Assembly (NCBI RefSeq): GCF_000204055.1 | Contig: NW_006768768.1 | Location: 2,193,088 to 2,257,087 of the forward strand | DNA length: 64,000 bases | Source of the DNA: Melampsora larici-populina 98AG31 | Taxonomy: Eukaryota; Basidiomycota; Pucciniomycetes; Pucciniales; Melampsoraceae | Direction: 5' to 3' | In this document: positions 45,542 through 55,714 of the stretch, piece by piece | How positions within the stretch are numbered: the stretch's first letter is position 1 | Layout of the letters: each line of letters starts with the position of its first letter | Position numbers and translations under genes: made by a program | The notes under the pieces: generated by a model | What the model was told of the DNA's origin: nothing | Database searches by the model: none | Seen by the model: the letters and a program-made list of their open reading frames with translations, nothing else

Positions 45542-47118
45542 TCACCTCCGACGATCCGATCGATCATGATGAGATGTGCGTCTCTGTGGACTTCGTGACC
45601 TACTTCTTCTAGAACCACGTTCATCTCGATCTCGCCTCATTCCACTTCCTCTACCCTCATGACGAGACTGATAGTGTCGAGAGTCAGATTTACTTCTTTC
45701 AGTTGATTCAAATGTCATTTCATAGTTTTTGTGAGCTTTGTGATTTGTATTCGTTCCATGAGAATGATGTGATGAGCGTGGTTGTGATGGATGTGATGGT
45801 TTTCGATCACTTGAAGTTTGAGGGTTTGTCCTTCGTCCAGTTCTTTTAAAAACCCAATCTGAATGACTGAGGAGCAATCCAGAGTATCAAATTAATCAAA
45901 TCAATCAGATTTCAAAAAGTTTTCATAAATCAAATAGGAGAAAAAAACTTTGCACTAACAGTTTTGAGACAGATTGAGAGAAATCAACATGAATTCGACG
46001 ATCATCAATCAACACACCATCCATTTTGAAATAAGCCCTTTCAGCATCTTCTCTTTGATCGAATTCAATAAACGCATATTGAAGACTATCACCAGTTTTG
46101 CCATCCTTGATGACTTCACAACTCAAAATGGTTCCAAACCTACTAAAGATTAACTCAAGATCTTCAGATCTAGTGATCGAATTCAATTTACAAACAAACA
46201 AAATGTTTTCAGGTGGAGCTACTTCGGCAAATGGAAGATCTCCAACCATTTCAAGTGTTAAGGCTTGAGCTCTTGCATCACGTTCCCTTCGTCTACGTTC
46301 AGCTTCTTCTTCATCTAAATCTTCATCCAACTCTTCTTCATCTCCTACCGCCAAAATCTTGCCCTTCAGATGACTAGGTGGTTCGATAGGAGAATTAGGA
46401 GGGATCACAAGTTCTTCAGGGTCTGGAAAAGGATCGTCAAGTACGATCACATGTCTTAATCGAATATCTCGTAATGGTCGTCCGTTATCATCGAGAAGTG
46501 CATCATTAATCTTGTCAAGCGTTTCCAATCCTTCTACCACTCTACCAAAAACTACATGTTTTCCATCCAGGTAATCTAGACCATCTTCAAGAGTGAAGAA
46601 GAATTGACTGGCACATCTGCCGTCCGACACGGCCATCGAGAGAGTTCCTTTGGTATTATGTTTGAGTAGTTTGAGGTTTTGAGGAAATAGCTCGGCTGGA
46701 AAGTAGGTTTTTCCATAGTAAGGATAAGAGCTAGATGGTTTCAGCTTTGAATAGATTGACTCTCCTCCGGTACCAAGCTCAGTAGGATCACCAGTCTGTG
46801 CAATAAAGTCCTTTTGAACTGAAAGTCAAAAGTCAACAGCCAACGAGAAAACAGATTCAGTTGATAAACTTCCTAGTGAAGAATTCGAAAAAAATTCAAA
46901 TCAGATTCAAGAAGTGGACAGACCATTGAAGAATGAAGTAAAATTATAGTAAAACGTTTTACAGAGTTTGAGAAAATTTTCACTAGTGATAGGGCAAAGG
47001 TCGGTTTCGAGATCAACGACAAGGTCACCAAGACTTGTCTAAAAAGGAATCGAGTGTAAGTCACCATCACCAAGATGAGAATACGAAAGGTTTGACTTAC
47101 TTCGAAGAGCACACTCAT
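45542..47118 (-). CDS. PPIL4: PPIL4-type cyclophilin with RRM
   Basis: A nuclear cyclophilin-like protein of the PPIL4/Cyp6 class, associated with RNA and transcription or splicing (family knowledge). Four exons join in frame on the minus strand: 47118-47101, 47038-46924, 46818-45960, 45866-45542, giving 438 residues. The first exon codes only MSVLFE. The cyclophilin domain (1 to ~165) has [53 protein letters not shown]. At the site of the catalytic Arg of cyclophilin A the sequence reads FFNVQ, so enzymatic activity is doubtful, as in other PPIL4 proteins. An acidic/basic linker ([20 protein letters not shown]) leads to [20 protein letters not shown] and an RRM (~248-325; RNP2 [11 protein letters not shown]1 YAFIEF, end [13 protein letters not shown]). 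The tail is Arg/Ser/His-rich and ends in SDRRR. The metazoan tail is longer. Confidence 0.93.
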
Positions 47119-48886
47119 CTTTCACTGCAGTCGAACAAGACACTCGCGATCAGTCCGAGAGCACAAGAATCGTGGATTGCTAATGATCCGACCCGAGAAA
47201 CTTCTCCGACCCGATCACAAACGCTCTGCCCACCTCTGGCCCGCAGGAGTGCGAGACGGGCCCAACTACCGCACAAGACTTCTTGATCAACCTCTTCAAG
47301 CCTTGTGACATCTTCCTTCGAAAAGGCTCAGCTTTTAAAGTCATCTTTGCAATTTGATGGTGTCAGTCTTTCTCTGCCTATCTTACTGTTTGATATCAAT
47401 GCATCCACATCACATCATTTAGACCCATCCTCATAATTTTTTGGGGGTTTCTCTTGATCCAATTGATCCCAAGCCAAAGATGAAGGACAGATGTTATAAG
47501 TTAATAAATCATCAGACATCTAAAACATTTGTACCATTTCTTCAACTGAGGATCCTGCATCACTCAAAAGCTCTGCACTCCTTCAAATTCCACACTCTAA
47601 AACTTCAAGGAACCAATCACTCCTCTTTACAATCTGTTCAACATATCCAAACTGATTTTCAACCTCAAAAGTTACTGAACCTTATCCTTGGTCTCTCAAT
47701 GTCAAGTGAACAAGAAGACTTTAGAATGTAAAGGCTTGAGTTGAAATAATAATTGATACTCTTTATTGAAAAGTTAATCTTAAAGGTCTTTGCAAACCAT
47801 CTCACACAACTCTAGCTTTTACTATTTTTTTGAAAAAATCTAAAAACTAAAAAGATACAATCCCGACCCCGCACTCCTCGGTACCCCGGTGTTGTTTTTC
47901 AATTTCCGGTCCTGTTCACCTGGAGATGGAGAGCCACTCTCTTTATATCAACTGCTGATTGCTTTTCTGTTGTTTCTCTCTTTGTTTGATTGCATTACAC
48001 TTAGAATATTTTTGTGGACAACTCTTCTTGTTGATTCATCTTTTCATAAATTTTGGGTTTTTTTTGTTGGATTATCTTTGCCTTTGATATTGTCACATCA
48101 ACACAATTCCCACCCTTACCCAGCTGCATGAATACAAAGGATTCACAATTAATTATCAGCCGAGCGGAGTCACTGATAATTTATTGGTGCCCGACATGTC
48201 ATGCATCCCACCCTGCATTGACCTTTTCATTCCTTGAGTGTATTTTCATTTACTTTCATTGATCGATACCAATTACGTTTAGACATCCTCAACTTGCCAA
48301 TGCATAGGATTTAATATTGCCTTTTGCGTCTAATAACTCACCCCAGCTCAATACCCACCTTTGAGCAATTGATCAGACCATAAGTTAGATGATCGAAGAC
48401 AAAGTAATTTGCATCAGCTTTTCCATGTCATTATGACATGATGAGCTGTATTTGCACTAAGATTTGACTTTTCATCCCATGCATTTTCTGTTGTCGATCA
48501 CATCCCATATGTTGGTATACAGTTGACAAAAGACCATTGAATGTGGTTGCTTTATTGCCTTTAGTGTTGATTTGTTCACACCCACGTGATTCACACCCTT
48601 ACCCAAGGAATGATACAACAGAGAAAACCCAATCAGTCAGGAGCCAAACAAGGTGAATAATCATTCATCAATACCCGCTTCATATGTATATACTGTATAC
48701 CTTGAATTGAATTTTGCATCATGTCTGCGTTGATTGTTCCTTGACTTTTGGCTTATCAAGTCAGATGCACTGTCTTTGTCTTTGAGAGTTGAGTGCATAT
48801 GTAATGTAGCTTTTCCCGGGGATTGTCTTGTCAATGCAGTGTGCCTTGTAAAAGATCTTGATGGATGAAGTAACATGACGTCGATT
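47119..48886. other. Gene-free region
   Basis: No gene is recognised. Frames at 47441-47731, 47889-48131 (hydrophobic) and 48661-48903 carry no motif. A short inverted repeat ATTATCAG...CTGATAAT surrounds CCGAGCGGAGT near 48151-48180. It is AT-rich with scattered TE-like sequence. Confidence 0.4.
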
Positions 48887-49124
48887 GAGGGAGCACTACA
48901 CATGTCAACACATCTGATCCCTCAGCGCTTGCACAGCTTTGGGGCCCCTTGATGACCATTAATGAGGGAGGACTACACATGTCAACACATGTGTTTCCTC
49001 AGGGCTTGCACAGCTTTGGGGCCCCTTGATGGCCATCAAGGGAGGACTACACATGTCAACACTGGTGATTCCTTGGGGGCCCTCAATGGCCATCAAGGGA
49101 GTACTACACACGTCAACACATTCC
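48887..49124 (+). repeat. Minisatellite, about 3.5 units of ~77 bp
   Basis: Units start near 48887, 48964, 49040 and 49097. They share GGGAG.ACTACACATGTCAACAC, CCTCAG.GCTTGCACAGC, TTTGGGGCCCCTTGATG and CCATCAA. The third unit is shortened to ~57 bp and the last is partial. The adjacent DNA to 49320 has GAAGCTTTGCTGAATCTTTC-type sub-repeats similar to those at 53636-53720. Confidence 0.85.
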
Positions 49125-49521
49125 ATATTTCAGAGTTGAGGGCACATGAAATGGTTCTTGAAGGCCAATGGTCCTCTGATTCTTCCGGTCAGCGGACACA
49201 TCATTTTTGTTTTGATCTTGAGACGTGTTCAGATGTTTGCAGGCATCATCTTGAGCTCTTTTGAAGCTTTGCTGAATCTTTCATGCAGCTTCTGTGAATT
49301 CTTTCTGAAGCTTTGCTTACTGAAAAGCTCACGTTGTGGATACCTATTGTCCTTTGGCGCACATGTTGGGTTGCTTTTCTCTGATTTGGCTCTGATCAAG
49401 CTTCCAAGACTGTTTCCTCATTACCTTCACAGCCCCCATCTACTAGGCTCTGGCAGGCCAGAGACTACCACAGAATCATGAAAGATTCTGATCTCATGTC
49501 CAGCTGAAGTTACATTGAAGC

Positions 49522-52500
49522 AACGCTCGGACCTCAGCGTAATCTACCGTAGCGTTGTGGATAATCCATAACACTACGGTAGACCGTTCTAAGTACCCAC
49601 CGTGCCATACCGTTATGGTCAGACAACCGTTTCCCAAAGTACATTCCGGCACGGTGGGACCGTAACGTACCTTACCGCAATCGGCTTTTTTGGCTTTGGT
49701 ATCGGTCAATTACGGTTGAATTTAAAAAAAAAACAAAAAAACAAATAATTGAAGGAGAGACAAGAAATTGAAAGAAAAGAGATAACAAAATAAAAGAACT
49801 TGTTGTAAATAGATGAAAGAAAAAAAGAAAGTAAAACAATATTGAAAAAGATACAATGTCAAACTACTTTTTGGTCTGTCCCTTCTTCTTCAGTTGTGCC
49901 TCGTATTCTGTGAGGTACTTCACTGCATCTTCAAACTTATCTGTGGGTACAATTCCAGACTTGATCCACTCTCTACATCCCACCTTTCGAGTGATCATAT
50001 TTGGAAGTATAGAACCTTGTCCCGGAGCAGCAACATCTGCAGCCGAGGAAAACAAACGCTCACAACAGCAAGTAGTTCCCGAAATGGACAAGTAGTCCCT
50101 TGCAATCGAAGCAAGTACCGGGAAGGACTTCTCATGTTTCTGAAAAAGTCCCAAATTGATATCAGTTTTCAATCACAAGATGAAACGGGTGAAAATACAG
50201 AGAGACTTACCCTCCACCAGTCTAAAGGTTTTTCATCAGGTGAAATGCCAAACTTTCCTGACCAGTAATCAGTCAGCTCTTGCTCGTATTGAGAAGCTGG
50301 AGCATTGTTATCAGACCCTGCTGCAAACATGTCGAACTCATCGATAGCAGTAGGTACAGTATCCTTATGAACTATCGGAGCTTCGGTTGTTTTGGCTTTC
50401 CACTCGATCACCCGTGCTTCAAAAACCTCTTTAATGGCATCTTTGGCCAAATCGCTCGCAAGTGGATAGAAATCTTGAATAAACTTCAATCGTCTCCGAG
50501 GATTAAGAATTGTCGCGATGACAATTATCTCAGTGTCTAAAGCCTCATCCTGGTATGTCTTGAGCCAGGTTAACATCTCATCAATCGCGCGGTGGATACT
50601 AGGAAATGTGGTATTGTCTTTCAACAAGTCGAGTTTCTTCTTGATGCGGAGGTATTCAGCTAGAACCTCGCATCCTGAGGAGAAGTCACCCTGCATTCGG
50701 AAGGTGGCTTCTTCAAATACCTTGTATCAGAAGTCAAACATTTCAGTGTTGAAAAAGAGAATATATATATATATTCATCATTTTAAAAAACTTAAAGCTT
50801 ACCTCTAGAACCGGATTCAATGCCTCAACGGCATCCCACTCTTCATCGCACATAGAAAGCCCACGATAATATTTGTTGCTCTTTTGATCCTGTGAAGTCA
50901 TAGCATTCAGGATCTATTCAATCAAATTCAAATTAATATGATCAATATGATACTAGGCGTGATGATATAAGTTGAAAAACACTTGCCTCTTTTCCTTCAC
51001 ATGCCCTACGCCGACTGTCAGCCTTGACGTTCCATCTGACACCATACCCCACAGTTAGCACCCGAATCCCTTGGGCTTTGGCTTTGGAAGCGAAGTAATT
51101 CCGTCTTGATGAGCTGGAACATGTCATTTGGATAAGTTTGTCGACCTAAAAATGCATACAAGAAATAACATCAGGATCAATAATGTTTAATTGATATACA
51201 TCGCACCTCACTGGCCTTGTGGACACTACGTGCAATGATATCTGCAGATTGGATTGCCTCCTCTGAAGGCTCCTCCAACAGGGAACCTTCCTCAGGCGCA
51301 TCTGGCACCAAATTACCTTGTTCTTTGTCTGATTCTTCTGATACATCAATATCCAATTCGTCGCCGTCGTTAAGTCGAACCGTTGGAATAGGAACTGAAA
51401 GGCCTGGTTTCGTGGTTGGTTTTGTGTGACCAGCGCTGATGTTGAGGGTTTTGAGTCCATGGCTGACCATTAGAGCCAGTTTGTGACAGAAGCACTTAAC
51501 ATGGTTCTTTGTGGGTGACCAGTGAACTGGTGAGTCACTTTCTGCAAATAGCCGGGCCATTTCACGTGCCATTGGTCCGTTCGAGGATCCAGAATCAGTT
51601 GTCTGACCTATCATCTGAGAATTTACAATTCATCAGTCACTTCAGAGATCAAGAACGAAAAACAATAAGTGATTACAACTTACCTTCTTATGCAGACCAT
51701 GTCGGATGAGATTTCGGGCTACCGGTCGAGCTAAAAGATCACCACAATGGTGCCAAGTAACCCACTTCAATGTCAGATGCACTGTAACGTAATTCCAGTT
51801 GTCATCGATATAGTTTATCATGACACCTATAAATGCCATTCGATTCCCTTTAGTGGTCCAGCCGTCGTGAGCCAATGAGAACATACTCGAGTTATTCTGA
51901 AAATGTGAAAATATCATCAATTCGTAAAACTTTAGATTAAAACCCAAGAGAAATTGATGAAATTAAAACAAATAGTTCTCACCTTGATGCGGTTGATAAC
52001 TACATTATACAAAGAATAAAATAATTCCTTGGCAGTAGTAGCAGCCCACTTGGGAGATCGAAGCACACCAGTAGGATTGCACAATTTGAATGCTGCTCGT
52101 AACGTCGGGTCCTGAAAACGAAGCCACGGTAACGCATGCCAAAGAATCCAAATGACGAGTACAACATTCAATAGCTCTACACTGAACACTGACTGAGACA
52201 GAAACGACTTTATTGTGTTACCACTTTTCATTGAGACTTGGACCGGTTCGTTTAGTTCTTTCCATGTTGGAGGTAATTCTAGTCCAGCTTTGATTGCTCG
52301 ATGACGTCCCTCGCAAACCTTCCTTTTTTTGTATCCATCTCGATGGCCATAAAGGTTCGAATTACCATCGTCCCCTCTAGCATATACTCCCTTGCAAAAC
52401 TTACATGGATAATTGCGTTTGATACCCGTATGCTAGTCAAAAGAAATGAACAAGTCAGTGATCTACAAATGGTCAAAAGAATTTAATTATGACTTACCTC

Positions 52501-53629
52501 TTCCCCTGGAACAAATTCGGGTTCCTTATAGTAAGCAAGTAAATTCTTGACTTTGTCTGTAATTCCAGTTCTAAATTCGGTTTTGGGGCCTTCGTCATCG
52601 GTTACTTGATCCACATCGACATCCGTTGGAGCAGTGAAGTCCTGTTAATGTGATTACCCATGATCAGTTACAACATCGGATCTCGAGTCAATAGAATAAG
52701 ATAAAGATACAAATCAAAAAAAGAAAGAAAGTATCAAATATCAAACCTTGATGGCCGGAGCACGTCTCCGCTTATTATCTTCCAAAGACTGGGTGCCACT
52801 CTTTTTCTTGCGCTTCTTAGATGGTGCTTTTTTTTTGTGATTTTTGTGTTTTAGTTGGGGTTGGATTTGGGGAAGGTTCGTTTTCGGGATTTAGGTCTGC
52901 CTGAAAGTCTGAGCTATTTCCTTCTTCATCATCGGAAGAGGGGATGCCAATGGTGATGGGATTTGCTGGTCGAGTTAAGGCAGTGCGCGAGTCGCCTGAA
53001 GTTGATAGAAACCCTGGATCTTGACGACGTGGGCTGGCTCGTGCAGAGCGACGAGTGGAGATGGGGGGGATGAGGTTTGAAGGATTCGAAGTGCTAGCGT
53101 TGATTTCAGGGCTATCCATGATGGTTAAAGGGAAATCGAAGGAAAATTTAGCAAGATGAGTCACAGTTCAGTGGAATGAGAATGAAAACGTAAAATGAAA
53201 CGGTGAATTGGAGGGGAACGAAGAGGTTATGAACGAGACAGGACGACTTACTAATAGATCACGAGCTGTCTTTTCCCTGCGTATGGACTGCAGGGAGTTG
53301 CAGTCCAAATCAGGACAATCAGGTCCCTTGCCTTGTGATCCATAAAGATCGTGGTGTGGTAAAGGTGATTCAGTGACGAGCTCGACGCATGGGCCCGCGG
53401 CTTTACCCCCCAGGTTATTACCCGTAGTCAAACCGTAATAACTACGGGTTTCGGCACGGTGACCGTAGTCAATTTACGCCGTAAACGTAATTTCAACCGT
53501 AACCACACTTACCCATCCCGTGGTTACGGTACGGTCCTACCGTAATTATGAACGGGTCATTACGCTACGGTGCAGGCCGTGCCGTGGCGTGCCGTTTGCC
53601 GTTTTCAACACGCTGAGGTCCGAGCGTTG
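49522..53629 (-). mobile_element. hAT transposon, nearly intact, ~4.1 kb
   Basis: The 20-bp terminal inverted repeat CAACGCTCGGACCTCAGCGT is identical at both ends (from 49521; reversed up to 53629). The flanks are ATTGAAG(C) at 49514-49521 and 53630-53637, a 7-8 bp target duplication as expected for hAT. Both subterminal regions (about 49545-49715 and 53415-53600) are packed with ACCGTA/TACGGT motifs on both strands, a likely transposase-binding array. A multi-exon transposase gene lies on the minus strand between them. Perfect TIRs and target repeats suggest a recent insertion. Confidence 0.88.
49864..53119 (-). CDS. hAT transposase, multi-exon, with one apparent frameshift
   Basis: The order is typical of hAT transposases. 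A Ser/Pro/acidic N-terminus starts MDSPEINASTS at 53119. A basic KKRKKKSG segment follows, then a BED-type zinc finger (YPCKFCKGVYARGD, HRDGYKK; near 52400). The catalytic region has SLAHDGWTTKGNRMAFIGV and later VKCFCHKLALMVSHGL, and the C-terminal dimerisation region reads PVLASIARDYLSISGTTCCC, ERLFSSAADV. Clear GT-AG junctions bound exons at about 53119-52747, 52641-52498, 52432-51983, 51896-51684, 51614-51207 and onward from 51145; the later joins were not all resolved. At the A9 run (minus strand, 52836-52828) the frame ends after QKKSTI, yet the next frame continues open, so one base is in excess or the sequence has a homopolymer error. Apart from this the gene looks intact. Confidence 0.8.
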
Positions 53630-53780
53630 ATTGAAGCTTTATTGAATACATACTGAAGCTTTCCTGAGACCTTTCTGAATCTTTCATGAATCTTTCATGA
53701 ATCTTACATGAATCTTTCATGGAGTCAGTGGTAGGCTCTGGCCTGCCAGAGCCCAGTAGATGGGGGCTGTGTTTCCTCAT

Positions 53781-54675
53781 CCAACCACATCAATATCAAA
53801 ATTCTTATGATTATTGTTTTCATCACCTTTCAAAACCTGTTTTTTGCTTGCAATTCGAATTCTGTTCCAGGTTGTTTGTGAAGTGGTTGTGAATGGCTAC
53901 ATCATCTTTTTCAACGCCAAAAACCACTGTTTCATTGGTGATGTAATTCTGCTTTTCCCCTTTTATTTTGGTATATTTTCTATCTATTTGGATAGGTAAC
54001 TTGATTCTTAATTCAGGCTAAGGGCATTAACACAACCAGCGGTCAAGAAAATTTTCTCCACAGTTTGCGGCAGCTTTCAAGTCAATTGAATGTGACTGTT
54101 AAATTAGGTATGGAGCAGATTGAAGAACATCAATATACAAACCACAGATAACATTAGTGACTGTTCTTGGACTGCTTTCTTACTGTTCATTTGCAATGGA
54201 TGGGTTCTTGTGATTAGATGTTTGTGTTTGGGTTACTTTTCAGTTAATGTGTCCTCGTTTGTTTTCTTTTGTTTATAGTTCTTCACAACATATGAGAAAA
54301 AGTTAGAGTTTCATTTTTCCTCATTTATTTGTTCTCCTGGATCCACTGTGGGCGGAAATATGAGTAATCAATACAAGTTGAGGTTAGTTGCCATTGCGTG
54401 TGAACAAGACAGTTATGAATCAAAAAAAAATAAGATCTTGACCCCCAATGATAGACATGGACTGGTGATCACATTTCAAGAAGCAAACAGGGTAGGAAAC
54501 CAGTGCCCTCTTGCGGGCATGCCCACCTGTTCTCTAGTCCTTATAAAAAATCAAAAAAAGATCCATATGATCAAAAAAATGTCTTACACATCTTACAAAA
54601 AAACCTTACAGACAACAATTTGTACAAAAGCAAAAACTTCATCTTGATGATGAGAATTCTCATACATACCAGTTA
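53781..54675. other. Intergenic, nothing recognised
   Basis: Short frames only (for example 54348-54647), without motifs; AT-rich. Confidence 0.4.
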
Positions 54676-54764
54676 CAGTCGATTTCACCAAGCTTGGAAA
54701 GAATTCCGCGCCAATTTGCCCAAGTTTGGCGGGCAAAAGTTTCCAAGCTTTCTGAAATCGACTG
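54676..54764. mobile_element. 89-bp TA-flanked MITE
   Basis: Ends CAGTCGATTTCACCAAGCTT and, reversed, CAGTCGATTTCAGAAAGCTT match over about 25 bp with two mismatches. TA lies on both sides (54674-54675 and 54765-54766), as expected for Tc1/mariner-related (Stowaway-like) elements. It has no coding capacity. Confidence 0.8.
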
Positions 54765-54766
54765 TA

Positions 54767-55714
54767 TCTCATTTTACATAACACAGCACTGATTCAAAAA
54801 AAAAGGTTTTTCTCTTCTACTAGAACGGCCCAATGCCCATACACATTCACATCATGAACTTACATGGTTCCATCGTAGTCAACTCTTTTGAAGGGAACAA
54901 ACTCCAATCCAGTCCAAATTCACAAGTACCCAACCAATTCATCCTTCTCCTTTCCTCACCTCTCCTCTCCTCAAGCTCAATGTATAAACCCTCTAATCCT
55001 TCTAGTTCTAATCACCAAACAAACTCTCATCTTCTCACTCTTTTCAAACCCTCAATGTATCTTAATTCTTTTAACTCCTTATACTTTACCCAAACTGTCC
55101 TTCCAAATCCATTCCAACAGAAAAAAAAGAAAATCTATTGGTTTGATACAATATCTTTTTTGGTTTTTCTGTCAACAAGAACAACAACTTTTGCTTTTTT
55201 CTGTTCTTTTTCTTTTTTCTGTTCTGTTTTCTTTTTTCTGTTCTTTTTTCTTCTTTCAAAAATACACATCAAAAAACCCCTACATAAACATTATAACATA
55301 CCACATATAAACGATTTTTTTAAATAATACTAATATTATATATATAAAGACAATACGATTTTAAAATCTAATTCCACATACTCATTGAAAAGAAAAGAAA
55401 AGATCACATACAAAGTAACAAAGAAAAAGGAATGAAAGTTTATTAAACCCCCTCCCCACCAAAGAAAAAAAAGAAAAATTCCATTTAATTTAATTTATAA
55501 AGCAAAGTAACAGAAAAAAAAAGTAAGAAGATTAATTTATAAATCAAAAAAAAAAAGAAATAATAATTAAAGCAATATAATAATAAGAAAAAAAAAGAAA
55601 GAAAGAAAAAGGAAAAAAAGATGATTTAAAAAAAACCCATCTTTAAAGTTTTCATTCTTCATTTTTTTTTTCATCTTTCATTTTTTCATTTTTTCATTTT
55701 TTTCATTTGTTCTT
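54767..55714. other. AT-rich low-complexity 3' flank of the kinase gene
   Basis: CTTTTTTCTGTTC repeats lie near 55195-55250 and long poly-A/AAAG runs from 55470 to 55620. Overlapping + frames at 54833-55327 are low-complexity and not supported as genes. Confidence 0.5.

Larger units (their letters stand above)
49428..53771. mobile_element. Outer TIR element interrupted by a hAT transposon
   Basis: The ends 49428-49470 and about 53729-53771 are inverted copies: CACAGCCCCCATCTACT, then GGCTCTGGCAGGCCAGAG, then CTACCA, with few mismatches. TTTCCTCAT is present on both outer sides (49413-49421 and 53772-53780). A 9-bp repeat fits Mutator-like elements, but six extra bases (TACCTT) lie between the left copy and the TIR. 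Without the inserted hAT the element would be only about 230 bp, with ATCTTTCATGA repeats on its right side; it would be a MITE. Confidence 0.65.

Noticed and set aside
48887..49124. Regular repeats as a possible CRISPR array
   Set aside because: A eukaryotic minisatellite with contiguous, unequal units, no unique spacers and no cas genes.
54833..55327. Two overlapping + frames of 164 and 140 codons
   Set aside because: Low-complexity pyrimidine-rich DNA; hydrophobic Phe/Ser/Leu runs without domain.
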